Origin: Lacrimispora sinapis
GTDB taxonomy: Bacteria; Bacillota; Clostridia; Lachnospirales; Lachnospiraceae
Direction of reading: 5' to 3'
Length of the DNA: 64,000 bases
Assembly (NCBI RefSeq): GCF_043633585.1
Contig: NZ_CP141832.1
Coordinates: 1,612,001 to 1,676,000, forward strand
Positions within the stretch are counted from its first letter, which is position 1; each line of letters opens with the position of its first letter. A program made the translations under genes and the position numbers. The notes beneath the pieces were generated by a model. The model worked only from the letters and a program-made list of their open reading frames with translations, had not been told where the DNA came from and did not search any database. Below, in pieces: positions 1 to 9,725 of the stretch.

Positions 1-669
1 TTTTTCTTCTGGAAGCTCTCTGGTAAAGGCGGAGAGGAGTATGTTCTGGGTGCACCATATGGTCCAGTTGTTCATCTGGCTGGAACCATCCCCCATCCAC
101 CAGAAATGTTCCTGAAGATAAGGCGTGAAAATGCGTTCCTCCAGGTTTTTATTGATCATTTTAGAAAGGAAGGGGCTGACCCCGCTCAGTTCCTGTCTTA
201 AAAGATATTCTGCCATGGAAAGAACGGAAGCAGTTTCGGCGGCAAACAGATCAATGACAGGACGTGTGACATCTGGAAGTATCAACTGAGGCGTATCCCG
301 GATATAGGAATTGTGGGCCGGAAGCTGCCACGCATTTTCTTCACATATGACATAAAATCCATTGATGATATCATCAAGAAAACGACCCTGGTGTTCCACG
401 CATTCCGCCAGCACAAGGTGGTCAAGAGCGATCCTTCTGGAAAATTGCTTGTCTTCAAAATCACTTCGGTTTCCTGTTCTGGTAAATGTCATAAAATCCA
501 CTGCGGTTATGGACGGATACTCAAAATGTAAGAATTTTTCGCCGTTGTTTACCAGACGTTTCTTTAAGTCTTCCGGAAGCGATTCCCATTTCGTTCGCTC
601 ACAGGCGGGGGGATATAAATTAAAGCAGGATAATGGTTTGTTTATGTTTTTTGCCAATTCTGTAATCAT
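1..669 (-). CDS. Heparinase II/III-like protein, N-terminal part (cut by window edge)
   Basis: The minus strand reads openly from an ATG at 669 to the left edge, giving 223 residues without a stop. A good ribosome binding site (TAAGGAG) overlaps the stop codon of the upstream response regulator, so it is the third gene of the kinase/regulator operon. The predicted (alpha/alpha) toroid-like sequence, with WWMGDGSSQMNNWT near the truncated end, resembles the N-terminal region of heparinase II/III family lyases, which cleave uronic-acid-containing polysaccharides. The catalytic tunnel residues and C-terminal beta-sheet domain lie outside the window, so lyase activity cannot be judged. Context with GH88 and beta-glucuronidase genes on the other strand supports a polysaccharide role. 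A DUF2264-like relative is the main alternative. Confidence 0.6.
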   Translation of the reverse strand, partial: MITELAKNINKPLSCFNLYPPACERTKWESLPEDLKKRLVNNGEKFLHFEYPSITAVDFMTFTRTGNRSDFEDKQFSRRIALDHLVLAECVEHQGRFLDDIINGFYVICEENAWQLPAHNSYIRDTPQLILPDVTRPVIDLFAAETASVLSMAEYLLRQELSGVSPFLSKMINKNLEERIFTPYLQEHFWWMGDGSSQMNNWTIWCTQNILLSAFTRELPEEK

Positions 670-681
670 GACGCATTCTCC

Positions 682-2298
682 TTAAGTCTCATCACAGGTG
701 CTGATGGTATTTTGCTGTATAAATTCCCTGGGGGATAAGCCGGTAATTTTTTTAAATACTTTACTGAAATAAAAGGCACTTTCAAAGCCCAGTTGATCGG
801 CCGCTTCGTAAATTTTCATGTCCTGCTCCAGAAGAAGGGATTTGGCTTTGTTTATCTTTGCCTGGGCAATGTATTCAGAAAATCCAAGCTGACAGTTCTT
901 TTTAAATAAGATGCTTAAATAATTCGGGCTTAACCCAAAGATCCCGGCAACTTCATTTAAACTGAGCTTTTCCGTAATATGATTGTTAATGTATTTCTGA
1001 ACATTTGTAATAACATGGGCTTTATAGGTTTTCCGTTTGGATTTAAGAATTTGGCACAGTCCGTCGCGGAAAATGACCATCCATTCGGAGATCTGTTCCA
1101 CATTGCTGAAACGGTAAATCGAACGGTAACCGTCGCTGTAGGAGGAGAAGATTTCCGCCATATTTTTTTCTCCGTCAGGCAATAGGGACAGGGCTAAATA
1201 AAGGATGTTGCAGGCTCCGTCCGCCGCCTGGGAAAAGCGCATGGGATGGGATTCAAACAATTCGATGATCTCTGTTAAGGTCCGATAAAGCACGTCCGTA
1301 TCAAACTCATTAAAGGCTTTTGTGATCTCATTTTTAAATACCGTAATGTTAAAGGCGTTACGCATAAAAGCCATATCAGAAGCAGTAAAGATCACGGCAG
1401 TTTCTTTTTCAGAGGCTTTTGAAAATGCCTGACGGGCTTCCTGATAGGATTCGCTGAGTTTCATAGGGTGGCTCACAGGAGTTCCCACTCCGGTAAATAA
1501 GGTTACATTAAAGTAATTGTGAACCATTTCTGCCGCATTGGAAAAACAGCGGGAGATGATTTCTTCTTTAAAATCTTCTGCTTCCGGCAGATGGAAGACC
1601 ACTGCAAAATGTTTCATATCCAGAGAGATGACATAGGCCGGAAGATGTTTTCCGATAATCTCTTTTGCCATCTGCAGGGTGCTGTTATACAGCTTCATAA
1701 GCTTGGTATAATCCATGTCCTTATGCCCGTCTTCCCTGATTTCACAAAATGCCGCAAAATAGCAGTTCTCCATAAATTCCAGCTTTAAATCCCTGGCCTG
1801 AAGTAAAAACTGATCTTCGCTGTCAAATAAATTATGTAAAAGCCGCATAAAAAATTTCTCATAATAACTCTGTAAAAGCGGCCGCCCGGAGTCCCTGTAT
1901 TCCAAAGATACCTGCAGGGTATCCAAGCGGGAGAGTGCTTTTTTTACTGCTTCAGACAGTGAATCTGCGTTCAGTTCCAGTTTGATTAAGTAGTCTACGG
2001 CTTCATAGGACATGGCTTCTTTGATAAGCTGAAATTCTTCATAACTGGTCAGAAAGATGAAAAGGGGAATATTTCCATAGGTATCCCGGCTGGCTTTTGC
2101 CAGTTCCAAACCGTTCATAATGGGCATACGAATATCCGAAATAACGATTTCCGGTGAATATTCTGCAATCATTTCCAGGGCATTTTTCCCATTCACGGCA
2201 GTTCCGCAGATTTCAATGTCATAATCCGCCCAGTTTAACATGGATTTAATTCCGATCTGAACCAAAGGTTCATCGTCTGCAATCAATAATTTCTTCAT
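682..2298 (-). CDS. AraC-family response regulator (YesN-like)
   Basis: This 538-residue protein is the cytoplasmic half of a two-component system. Residues 1-120 are a receiver domain with the acidic pair D8/D9 and the phospho-acceptor D55 in IVISDIRMP. A long middle region follows, and residues about 430-527 carry two AraC-type helix-turn-helix motifs (LSLNEVAGIFGLSPNYLSILFKK, then the second helix pair ending GLSPREFI). Such YesN-type regulators activate nearby sugar transport and glycoside hydrolase operons. It starts 3 bases downstream of the kinase stop codon, so the two are almost certainly co-transcribed. The expected target is the divergent transporter/hydrolase operon starting at 4511. 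The family is clear; the specific ligand pathway is inferred from neighbours. Confidence 0.93.
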   Translation of the reverse strand: MKKLLIADDEPLVQIGIKSMLNWADYDIEICGTAVNGKNALEMIAEYSPEIVISDIRMPIMNGLELAKASRDTYGNIPLFIFLTSYEEFQLIKEAMSYEAVDYLIKLELNADSLSEAVKKALSRLDTLQVSLEYRDSGRPLLQSYYEKFFMRLLHNLFDSEDQFLLQARDLKLEFMENCYFAAFCEIREDGHKDMDYTKLMKLYNSTLQMAKEIIGKHLPAYVISLDMKHFAVVFHLPEAEDFKEEIISRCFSNAAEMVHNYFNVTLFTGVGTPVSHPMKLSESYQEARQAFSKASEKETAVIFTASDMAFMRNAFNITVFKNEITKAFNEFDTDVLYRTLTEIIELFESHPMRFSQAADGACNILYLALSLLPDGEKNMAEIFSSYSDGYRSIYRFSNVEQISEWMVIFRDGLCQILKSKRKTYKAHVITNVQKYINNHITEKLSLNEVAGIFGLSPNYLSILFKKNCQLGFSEYIAQAKINKAKSLLLEQDMKIYEAADQLGFESAFYFSKVFKKITGLSPREFIQQNTISTCDET

Positions 2299-2301
2299 AA
2301 C

Positions 2302-4179
2302 TTACCTTTCTGTTGACTGGTTTTCTGAATGAAGTACATATGGAATCCGGATAGTCATGGTGGTGAAAGCTCCTGGTTCGCTTGTTATGGTAATGCCATA
2401 TTCCGGACCAAAATCGTACTGAATGCGTTTATTGACGTTGCTGATACCCACATGCCGGAAAAATTCCGTTTTGCTGCCGCTGCCGGTATCGTTTTTTAAT
2501 ACCTGCCGGATCGTCTCCTGACTCATACCAACCCCGTTGTCCGTAATCTCTATTTTTAAGATTTTTTGCGGAAATAATTCTTCTGTCTGTGCGGAGACGA
2601 TGATTCTGCCTGCCGTCTTTGCAGGTTCGATTCCGTGGAACAGCGCATTTTCTATAATGGGCTGCAGGGAAAAACGGTGAATCATGCACTCGTACAATTG
2701 TTCCGATTCTATGTGATACTCAATGGAAACACTGCCTCCATAGCGGTATTGCTGGATGAGAAAATAATCCTTTACAAGAGCCAGCTCTTCCTTTAAGGGA
2801 ATAAGTGATGCGGTTCCTTTTGATACATTTTTAAGAAGTCTGGCCAAAGCAGTGGTCATGTCGGCAATGCCGGCAGCATTCTGTATGGTAGCCATCCATT
2901 TGATGGAATTAAGTGTATTGTATAAAAAATGGGGATTAATCTGGCTTTGGAGGATCTGATATTCCAAATCCTTTTTTTGCTTTTCATCGGAAACCCTTTT
3001 GTCTAACAGGGTGAGGATGTTTTGTGACATGCTGTTGATGCCTCTTCCTACCTGGCCCAGCTCATGGTCCCATTCAATGGACCGATCCCTTGAAAAATCC
3101 CCGGCGGAGATTTTAGATATTTTCCCGCTCAATTTGTGAATCGGACCCATAATGATCCGGTTTAACAGAAACATTAACAGTACACCCAGAGAAAGGATAA
3201 AAAGGCATATTCCCAGAATCAGCAAGGTATATAAATTTTTCTGCTGGTCAAACTGTTGTTCTGACAACACCTGAGACAGCCGGAATCCTTCCATTCCTTC
3301 CACCGGACGTTCGACTACGATGCGCTTCTGCCCCTGGTCTGTGGTAGCGGAAAAAACCTGTGTTCCCTGGGATAAAGAATCACTTTCCGGTAACAGGACC
3401 GGATCTTTATAAGGAAGTTTTGTCTCCTGCCAGTCATTGGAACGAAAGCTGTAGGTCTTTGGCCCAATGGTCAGATAAAGTGAGCTATCATCAGGAAGAG
3501 GGTAGGAAGCCAGATAATCCGTAAAAAGCTGGGATGAGATCTCTACATAGGTCCAACCGATGATCTGGGAACTGAACTCATTGTATACCGGACGTATTAT
3601 GGGAATGTACATTTCCCCGCTGATATCGGAAAAGGGGTCTTTTACCAGACCGATCCAGAGAAAGTCTCTGGAGTCATAGAGGGTGGTAAAAAAACGTTGC
3701 TGGCGGATAATTTTAGCGGCATAGGGAGAGGTATAGCTTGCGGAGGCCGCCATTTGGAGAAAGTTGTTCTCATCAAGGGTGGAAACAATTACCCGGGAAA
3801 TGTACTCGTTGGACCGGGTATTATAATATTCTTCTTTTAAACGGTTGTGTGAGGAGAGGGCCAGGGGACGTAAGTTTTTCTTGTCCTGGGTAAACGTGGG
3901 GAGCTTTGACTGGCCTTTAAATGCTTTTAAATAATCCAGCATGGCGCCGTTGGAGCAGCACCATTTGCTGAAATATATGATATCCTTCATATCAGCGGCA
4001 ATATTATTATTTACAACCTGTAAGCTGAATTCGGCGGACTGAATCTGGTTTTTTCTTAAAAAAGACTGAAAGACCCAGAAACAGACCGATGTGGTAAGAA
4101 CGGTAATGAGCAGCGTGACAGAGGCGGTAAGAGCCATAAGTTTACCCCGTATCGTTTTCGGGAGGAGCTTTTTCCACAT
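2302..4179 (-). CDS. Membrane sensor histidine kinase (YesM-like, HisKA_7TM-independent His_kinase type)
   Basis: This 625-residue kinase is the membrane sensor paired with the downstream AraC-type regulator. Transmembrane segments at about 15-38 and 317-340 flank an extracytoplasmic domain of some 275 residues that probably senses a sugar or a sugar-loaded binding protein. A HAMP linker (about 341-393) is followed by the His_kinase motif QSQINPHFLYNTLN with phospho-acceptor H417. The ATPase part shows an N-box IIENALFHG (508-516) and a G-box DNGVGM (547-552). It is divergent from the ABC sugar transporter operon, the usual arrangement for this kinase class in Clostridia. The start is the ATG at 4179; its ribosome binding site is weak. 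Confidence 0.93.
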   Translation of the reverse strand: MWKKLLPKTIRGKLMALTASVTLLITVLTTSVCFWVFQSFLRKNQIQSAEFSLQVVNNNIAADMKDIIYFSKWCCSNGAMLDYLKAFKGQSKLPTFTQDKKNLRPLALSSHNRLKEEYYNTRSNEYISRVIVSTLDENNFLQMAASASYTSPYAAKIIRQQRFFTTLYDSRDFLWIGLVKDPFSDISGEMYIPIIRPVYNEFSSQIIGWTYVEISSQLFTDYLASYPLPDDSSLYLTIGPKTYSFRSNDWQETKLPYKDPVLLPESDSLSQGTQVFSATTDQGQKRIVVERPVEGMEGFRLSQVLSEQQFDQQKNLYTLLILGICLFILSLGVLLMFLLNRIIMGPIHKLSGKISKISAGDFSRDRSIEWDHELGQVGRGINSMSQNILTLLDKRVSDEKQKKDLEYQILQSQINPHFLYNTLNSIKWMATIQNAAGIADMTTALARLLKNVSKGTASLIPLKEELALVKDYFLIQQYRYGGSVSIEYHIESEQLYECMIHRFSLQPIIENALFHGIEPAKTAGRIIVSAQTEELFPQKILKIEITDNGVGMSQETIRQVLKNDTGSGSKTEFFRHVGISNVNKRIQYDFGPEYGITITSEPGAFTTMTIRIPYVLHSENQSTER

Positions 4180-4510
4180 GATAAAAATATGTCCCTTCTT
4201 TCTTTCATACAGTATTGTTTGATGGTTTCTTCTACAAAGTTAGCCTATTTCTTGTAAAATGTCAATGAAAAAGCAGGTGTGTTTTTTGCAAAAACAGGTA
4301 AATATGTATGCAAGAGAGAAATATTACTGTTTATCATAAAAAATTACATGTTTAGAAAATTTAAAAAAAGTCTATGAATAAATAGTGAATCTTTTCTAAT
4401 AGATATTCCATTCTTAAATGGAAAAAGTTCCTTTATAATTTAGGTATGGTAAATCGCCGGATCGCAGATGGCATTTACTTTTTAATCATTTCAAATCAGG
4501 AGGGAATACA
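4180..4510. promoter_or_regulatory. Divergent intergenic control region between kinase and sugar-binding protein genes
   Basis: These 331 AT-rich bases hold no gene and must carry the leftward promoter of the kinase operon and the rightward promoter of the transport operon. On the plus side a TATAAT lies at 4434-4439, with only a weak -35 match (TTCTTA, 4411-4416, 17-base spacing). That fits an activator-dependent promoter. I could not fix the leftward promoter confidently. Confidence 0.6.
4406..4423. promoter_or_regulatory. Inverted repeat covering the -35 region (candidate operator)
   Basis: TTCCATT-CTTA-AATGGAA is a perfect palindrome with 7-base arms. It overlaps the position where the -35 box of the TATAAT at 4434 would lie, where a repressor or activator would act. 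Binding by the neighbouring AraC-type regulator is an inference; such regulators more often use direct repeats. Confidence 0.45.
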
Positions 4511-5860
4511 ATGAAAAAAAGAACGCTCAGTCTTGCACTGGCCTGTGCCATGGTAGTAACCAGTCTTGCTGGTTGTGCCGGAAGCACAAAGGGAACGACG
4601 GCAGGTTCCTCAGAAGGCACAAAGGAAGAGACAAAGCAGGCAGAAACTACGGAGTCTGCAGATGGAAAGACCGTTTTAAAATGGTCTGTTTGGGATGTCA
4701 GCTCAACGACCTATTATCAGCCGCTGATTGATGCATTTGAGAAGGAGCATCCGGATGTAAAGATCGAAATGGTAGATTTGGGATCTACCGATTACCAGAC
4801 CGTTCTTGCAACAGAATTAACAGGAAGCGGTTCTGATTTTGACGTTGTGACCGTTAAGGATGTTCCTGGATATATGACGCTTGTAAACAAAGGGGTTTTA
4901 GAGCCTCTGGACAGCTATATCCAGTCTTCCAATGTGGACTTAACCCAGTATAAGGGTCTTACGGATCAGATTAAGGTGGATGATAAATTATATGAGATTC
5001 CGTTCCGCAATGACTTCTGGGTACTGTTCTACAACAAGGATTTATTTGATAAAGCAGGGGTTGCTTATCCAACCAATGATATGACCTTTGAGCAGTATGA
5101 CGCTCTGGCAAGAAGTCTGGCTGTGGACACACCAGGACAGGAGGTATATGGAGCTCATTATCATACCTGGAGATCTGCGGTACAGCTCTTCGGGATTCTC
5201 GATGGCAAAAATACCATTATAGACGGAAAATATGAATTCTTAAAACCATATTATGAGATGGTGCTGAAAGAGCAGGAAGACGGTATCTGCCAGGATTATG
5301 CTACGTTAAAGACCAGCGGATTGCATTATTCCGGTGCATTTGCCCAGGGAAATGTAGCGATGATGAACATGGGAACATGGTTTATTTCTACTTTAATGGA
5401 GAAGATCCGTACCGGTGAATATACCGACTGTACCAATTGGGGCATTGCAAAATATCCTCATGCGGAAGGCGTAGAACCAGGTTCCACTCTTGCAACCATT
5501 ACCTCTTTGGCAATTCCTTCCAATGCACCTCATAAAGATCTTGCATGGGAATTTATCAATTTTGCAAGCGGAAAAGAAGGTGCTGAGATCCTTGCAGCTA
5601 CAGGAACCATCCCGGCTGTTATGAACAATACGGTTGCTGATCTGGTTTCCGGAGCAGACGGATTCCCCAAGGATGACACAACCAGCACGGATGCGCTTAA
5701 TACTTCCAAACTCTATCTTGAAATGCCGGTAAATGAAAAGAGTTCTGAAATTGAAACCGTTTTAAATGAAGCTCATGATGCAATCATGACAGGCAGCATG
5801 TCCGTGGATGACGGCATTGCTCAGATGAACGAAAAAGTTGGTGCAATTTTAGGTCAGTAA
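4511..5860 (+). CDS. ABC transporter sugar-binding lipoprotein (family 1)
   Basis: This is the extracellular solute-binding component of the ABC sugar importer encoded with the next two genes. The 449-residue product begins with a lipoprotein signal peptide whose lipobox LAGC places the lipidated cysteine at position 22, followed by a Ser/Thr/Glu-rich linker and a typical family 1 binding domain (KWSVWDVSSTTYYQPLIDAFEKEHPDV region). The start is supported by AGGAGGG 9 bases upstream. No ATP-binding subunit is encoded here, which is usual for this class because a shared MsmK-type ATPase is used. The substrate is probably an oligosaccharide released from a uronic-acid polymer, inferred from the downstream hydrolases. 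Confidence 0.95.
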   Translation: MKKRTLSLALACAMVVTSLAGCAGSTKGTTAGSSEGTKEETKQAETTESADGKTVLKWSVWDVSSTTYYQPLIDAFEKEHPDVKIEMVDLGSTDYQTVLATELTGSGSDFDVVTVKDVPGYMTLVNKGVLEPLDSYIQSSNVDLTQYKGLTDQIKVDDKLYEIPFRNDFWVLFYNKDLFDKAGVAYPTNDMTFEQYDALARSLAVDTPGQEVYGAHYHTWRSAVQLFGILDGKNTIIDGKYEFLKPYYEMVLKEQEDGICQDYATLKTSGLHYSGAFAQGNVAMMNMGTWFISTLMEKIRTGEYTDCTNWGIAKYPHAEGVEPGSTLATITSLAIPSNAPHKDLAWEFINFASGKEGAEILAATGTIPAVMNNTVADLVSGADGFPKDDTTSTDALNTSKLYLEMPVNEKSSEIETVLNEAHDAIMTGSMSVDDGIAQMNEKVGAILGQ

Positions 5861-5879
5861 AATCCTGAAAGATCAAACA

Positions 5880-5905
5880 GAGGCGGGCAGCGAAAAGCCC
5901 GCCTC
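5880..5905 (+). terminator. Intercistronic stem-loop after the binding-protein gene
   Basis: GAGGCGGGC and GCCCGCCTC form a perfect 9-bp GC-rich stem around an 8-base loop, with no run of T after it. Such structures between binding-protein and permease genes usually stabilise the upstream mRNA or act as partial terminators, keeping the binding protein more abundant than the permeases. Confidence 0.7.
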
Positions 5906-5969
5906 ATTTAAAGAAACTTCTGATTTGAGAATTGATAAAACGAATAGTGGAAAAAGGAGGAAGAGCAAA

Positions 5970-7037
5970 ATGGCGAAGACAATAACGGAGTCGCAAAAAC
6001 AGGAAAAAATCACAGCCTTGCAAGAAAAACGGGATGCTTTAATTCAAATGCTTCCTGATGCCACAAGCACAAGAAAACGTGATGGGTTGATTGCGAAGAT
6101 CGAAATAATAGATGAAAAAATTAAAAAAGTCCGGACAGGAGAGCGTTTTACCAGACAGGAAAAGAGGAATTTGATTGCTTATTCCTTTATTGCTCCTAAT
6201 TTCATCGGATTTGCAGTTTTTACACTGGGACCGATCATTTTTGCCTTTGTTCTGGCATTTATGAAATGGGATGGAAACAGTCCCATGCAGTTTGCAGGAC
6301 TTAACAATTTTGCAGATATGTTTGCAAATGCCAGATTCCGGGCGTCCTTTGTAAATACTCTTGTTTACTGTTTGGCGACGGTTCCTTTGACCCTGGCATG
6401 TGCCCTTGGCTTAGCAATCGTGCTCAACCAGAAGATCAAAGGAAGGAATTTCTTCCGGACCGTTGGATTCTTTCCTTACGTGGCTTCCCTGGTAGCCGTG
6501 GCAGCAGTATGGAATATGCTGTTCAGCCCCATGAAGAGCGGTCCTGTCAATATGCTTCTTTATAATCTTGGAGTTCATGCAAAGAGTCTTCCAAAATGGG
6601 CCGCAGATCCTCACTGGGTCATGTTTACAATCGTGTTGTTCAGTGTATGGAAAAATATGGGTTATTACATGGTGATCTACCTTGCAGGGTTACAAGGGAT
6701 TAACGGGGAGCTTTATGAAGCAGCAGGTCTTGACGGCTGTAATGCCTGGCAGAAATTCCGCTATATTACCTGGCCCCAGCTGCAGCCAACCACCTTCTTT
6801 GTAACGATTATCTTAACCATCAACTGCTTTAAGGTTTATGATATCGTTTATATGCTGGCGGGAGGTTCCAATGGAATTGTAAGCTCCCAGGCAATGGTAC
6901 TTGTTTACCACATTTATGAAGAGGCATTCCGTAACTGGAATTTAGGTTATGCAAGTGCGGTAGCTATGGTGTTGTTCTTAATGGTTCTTGTCATCACACT
7001 GGTTCAGTTCCGTGGTGAGAAGAAGTATGCAAACTAA
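5970..7037 (+). CDS. ABC sugar permease, first subunit (MalF/UgpA-like)
   Basis: This inner-membrane subunit of a carbohydrate ABC importer has 355 residues when started at the ATG at 5970, preceded by AAAGGAGGAAG; the open frame extends upstream but without a better site. About six membrane segments are visible, beginning with LIAYSFIAPNFIGFAVFTLGP. The EAA loop that contacts the ATPase is present (EAAGLDGCNAWQKFRYITWPQL). It carries an unusual hydrophilic, lysine/glutamate-rich extension of about 60 residues before the first membrane segment, likely helical. It sits between the binding protein and the second permease in one operon. Confidence 0.94.
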   Translation: MAKTITESQKQEKITALQEKRDALIQMLPDATSTRKRDGLIAKIEIIDEKIKKVRTGERFTRQEKRNLIAYSFIAPNFIGFAVFTLGPIIFAFVLAFMKWDGNSPMQFAGLNNFADMFANARFRASFVNTLVYCLATVPLTLACALGLAIVLNQKIKGRNFFRTVGFFPYVASLVAVAAVWNMLFSPMKSGPVNMLLYNLGVHAKSLPKWAADPHWVMFTIVLFSVWKNMGYYMVIYLAGLQGINGELYEAAGLDGCNAWQKFRYITWPQLQPTTFFVTIILTINCFKVYDIVYMLAGGSNGIVSSQAMVLVYHIYEEAFRNWNLGYASAVAMVLFLMVLVITLVQFRGEKKYAN

Positions 7038-7054
7038 GAAAAGGAGGATACGTT

Positions 7055-7891
7055 ATGAAATTAAAAAACAGAAATTCTAAAATCAGCAAATGCCTCCTTT
7101 ATGTGGTTTTGGTGATTCTGACCTTTACCATGCTGGTTCCCTTTGCCTGGATGTTTTCCGCTTCCTTAAAACTGGATAAAGACGTATTTGTTTTCCCAAT
7201 CCAGTGGATTCCAAAAAATCCCAGATGGCAGAACTATCTGGATATCTGGACAAAGATCCCGCTTATGACCTTTGTATTGAATACAGTAAAAATCACGCTG
7301 ATTGTAACTGCTTTGCAGCTTTTGACCAGCAGCTTTGCAGCATATGCGTTTGCAAAATTGAAATTCCGCTACAAAAACACCTTGTTTATGGCTTATATCG
7401 CAACCATCGCGGTTCCGTGGCAGGTATACATGGTTCCCCAGTTTATGATGATGAGAAACTTCGGGTTAAACGATTCTCATCTGGCCATCATCTTCCTCCA
7501 GGCGTTCTCCGCCTTTGGCGTGTTCATGATGCGTCAGTTCTATCAGGGCATCCCCGATGAACTGTGTGAAGCGGCAAGGATTGATGGTATGAGCGAGTAT
7601 CAGATCTATGCAAGGATCATGCTGCCATTGTCAAAACCGGCGCTTTCCACACTGACCATATTTACCTTTGTTAATACATGGAACGATTTCTTAGGACCTT
7701 TGATCTATTTAAAGTCAGAAGCAAAAAAAACATTGCAGTTAGGACTGAAAATGTTCATCAGCCAGTATAGTTCGGAATATGGTTTGATTATGGCTGCGTC
7801 GGTTCTGTCCCTGATTCCTGTGCTTATCGTGTTCCTGTCTCTGCAGAAGCACTTTGTGGAAGGTGTTGCTGCAACTGGTGTGAAAGGGTAA
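7055..7891 (+). CDS. ABC sugar permease, second subunit (MalG/UgpE-like)
   Basis: The 278-residue second permease completes the heterodimeric membrane channel. It shows the usual N-terminal membrane helix (LLYVVLVILTFTMLVPFAWMFSASLK), a proline-rich periplasmic-facing loop and the EAA motif EAARIDGMSEYQIYARIMLPLSKPAL. AAAAGGAGG precedes the ATG, 17 bases after the first permease stops, so the two are translationally linked. It ends 4 bases before the beta-glucuronidase gene. Confidence 0.95.
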   Translation: MKLKNRNSKISKCLLYVVLVILTFTMLVPFAWMFSASLKLDKDVFVFPIQWIPKNPRWQNYLDIWTKIPLMTFVLNTVKITLIVTALQLLTSSFAAYAFAKLKFRYKNTLFMAYIATIAVPWQVYMVPQFMMMRNFGLNDSHLAIIFLQAFSAFGVFMMRQFYQGIPDELCEAARIDGMSEYQIYARIMLPLSKPALSTLTIFTFVNTWNDFLGPLIYLKSEAKKTLQLGLKMFISQYSSEYGLIMAASVLSLIPVLIVFLSLQKHFVEGVAATGVKG

Positions 7892-7895
7892 AGAG

Positions 7896-9725
7896 ATGAA
7901 ACAAATAAAAAATTTCGTGGACAATATCCATAATGAAGCTTATAAGGACCATTATATGTCTCCCATATTGGAGGCCGGATCTTATGTGCTTTCCGGCGGC
8001 AGAAAAGAAGTGTCCTTAAACGGAAACTGGAATTTTTCCGTAGATATGTATGATAACTGTCTCAGAGCCAAATGGTTTCTGGAAGAGAAAACAAATTCAG
8101 AGGGGCGCAGAGTTCCTTTGGATTATGGGTTTGATGACTGGGAGGAGATCCCGGTGCCGGCAGTATGGAACCTTGTGAAACCGGAATATTTTTATTATGA
8201 GGGACCGGCGGTATATAGCCGCCGGTTCTTTTTAAAAGAGAATCCGGGGGGGCGTGTGTTCCTGCAGTTTGGTGCCGTATCCTATGAAGCAAGAATCTTT
8301 TTAAACGGCGTTTTTCTGGGACTGCATAAGGGTGGTTCCACGCCCTTTGGGGTAGAAGTGACTAAAGAGTTAAAGGAAGAAAACCGACTCATCGTAATTG
8401 CAGATAATACCAGACGTCAGGATCAGATCCCCAGTGAAAATACGGACTGGTTTTTATACGGGGGCATCTACCGGAGTGTATCCCTTCTTTTTGTACCCGA
8501 TATTTATATCAAAGATATGAACGTTCATTTGAATGACCGGGAAAATAAGGAGATAAAGGTTTCCGTATCTTTAGGCGGCTGTGAACGATTTTTAGAAGGA
8601 GAAGCCGTTTTCTCCATTCCAGAGCTTCAGTTAGAAACGGTGATATCCATTGGAACAGAGGGAGAGGGACAGGCTGTTTTTAAAGCAGATGGGCTTTCTC
8701 TGTGGAATCCAGAGGACCCTAAATTATATGAAGTTTTCGTAAAACTCCGCATCCGGGGGCAGGTTCTTGATGAGGTAAGAGACCGGATCGGTTTCCGTAC
8801 GGTGGAAACGAAAGGAAGAAAGATCCTCTTAAATGGAAAACCGGTCTTTCTTCGGGGGGCCTGTCTGCATGAGGAGACGGAGGAGCATGGGAAGGCGGTT
8901 ACGAAAGAAGACATCCGTCAGGCCTTTAAAAAAGCCAAAGAAATGAACTGCAATTTTCTGCGCCTGGCTCATTATCCTCATACGGAGTGGGCTTCTCAAC
9001 TGGCAGATGAGGAAGGCATTCTTTTATGGGAGGAGATCCCGGTTTACTGGTGGATTGATTTTGCCAATCCCCATACCCTCAAAGATGCAAAAAACCAGCT
9101 TATGGAACTGATCAAAAGAGATTTTAACCGGGCCAGCGTAGTGATCTGGTCTGTGGGCAACGAAAATCCCGATACAGACGAACGGTATCACTTTATGAGG
9201 GAACTGGCTGAAACCGCAAAAGCCTATGACCCCAGCCGTCTGGTGTCTGCAGCCTGTCTGGTGGATGTGGTAAATTTAAAAATATCCGACAGGCTGGAAG
9301 GACATTTGGATGTCATCGGATTCAATGAATACTATGGCTGGTATGATCCGGATTATGAAAAGCTGAATGTGATTTTAGAAGGCTCAAACCCAGATAAACC
9401 AGTGGTCATCAGTGAATTCGGAGCAGATGGTTATCTGCCCGATGGAAAGGCTGGCAGTAACGTGCGGGGGTCCGAAGAGGAGCAAAAGGAGATTTACGAA
9501 AAACAGGTTGCAATTTTCCGGAAAACCGACTATATTCAGGGCACTTCACCATGGATATTGTTTGATTACCGGACTCCCAAGCGGCTGGGTGCATATCAAA
9601 AAGGATATAATATCAAAGGGCTTGTGACTGCGGACCGGAAACGGGAAAAGCCTGCTTTTTCAGTAATGAAGGACTTTTACGAGGAGGTAATAAAAGATGA
9701 GCAAGCAGATGGAAGCCCTGTTTGA
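7896..9725 (+). CDS. Glycoside hydrolase family 2, probable beta-glucuronidase
   Basis: This 609-residue cytoplasmic enzyme has the GH2 order: sugar-binding jelly-roll, immunoglobulin-like domain, then a TIM barrel. Catalytic residues are visible: acid/base E423 in SVGNENPDT and nucleophile E507 in VISEFGADGY. Near the C-terminus N572 and K574 (YNIKGL, followed by TADRKREKPAF) match the NxK motif that in characterised beta-glucuronidases contacts the carboxylate of glucuronic acid and distinguishes them from beta-galactosidases. No signal peptide is seen, so substrate must be imported. It overlaps the next gene by 29 bases. Specificity for glucuronides versus galacturonides cannot be separated by sequence alone. 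Confidence 0.85.
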   Translation: MKQIKNFVDNIHNEAYKDHYMSPILEAGSYVLSGGRKEVSLNGNWNFSVDMYDNCLRAKWFLEEKTNSEGRRVPLDYGFDDWEEIPVPAVWNLVKPEYFYYEGPAVYSRRFFLKENPGGRVFLQFGAVSYEARIFLNGVFLGLHKGGSTPFGVEVTKELKEENRLIVIADNTRRQDQIPSENTDWFLYGGIYRSVSLLFVPDIYIKDMNVHLNDRENKEIKVSVSLGGCERFLEGEAVFSIPELQLETVISIGTEGEGQAVFKADGLSLWNPEDPKLYEVFVKLRIRGQVLDEVRDRIGFRTVETKGRKILLNGKPVFLRGACLHEETEEHGKAVTKEDIRQAFKKAKEMNCNFLRLAHYPHTEWASQLADEEGILLWEEIPVYWWIDFANPHTLKDAKNQLMELIKRDFNRASVVIWSVGNENPDTDERYHFMRELAETAKAYDPSRLVSAACLVDVVNLKISDRLEGHLDVIGFNEYYGWYDPDYEKLNVILEGSNPDKPVVISEFGADGYLPDGKAGSNVRGSEEEQKEIYEKQVAIFRKTDYIQGTSPWILFDYRTPKRLGAYQKGYNIKGLVTADRKREKPAFSVMKDFYEEVIKDEQADGSPV

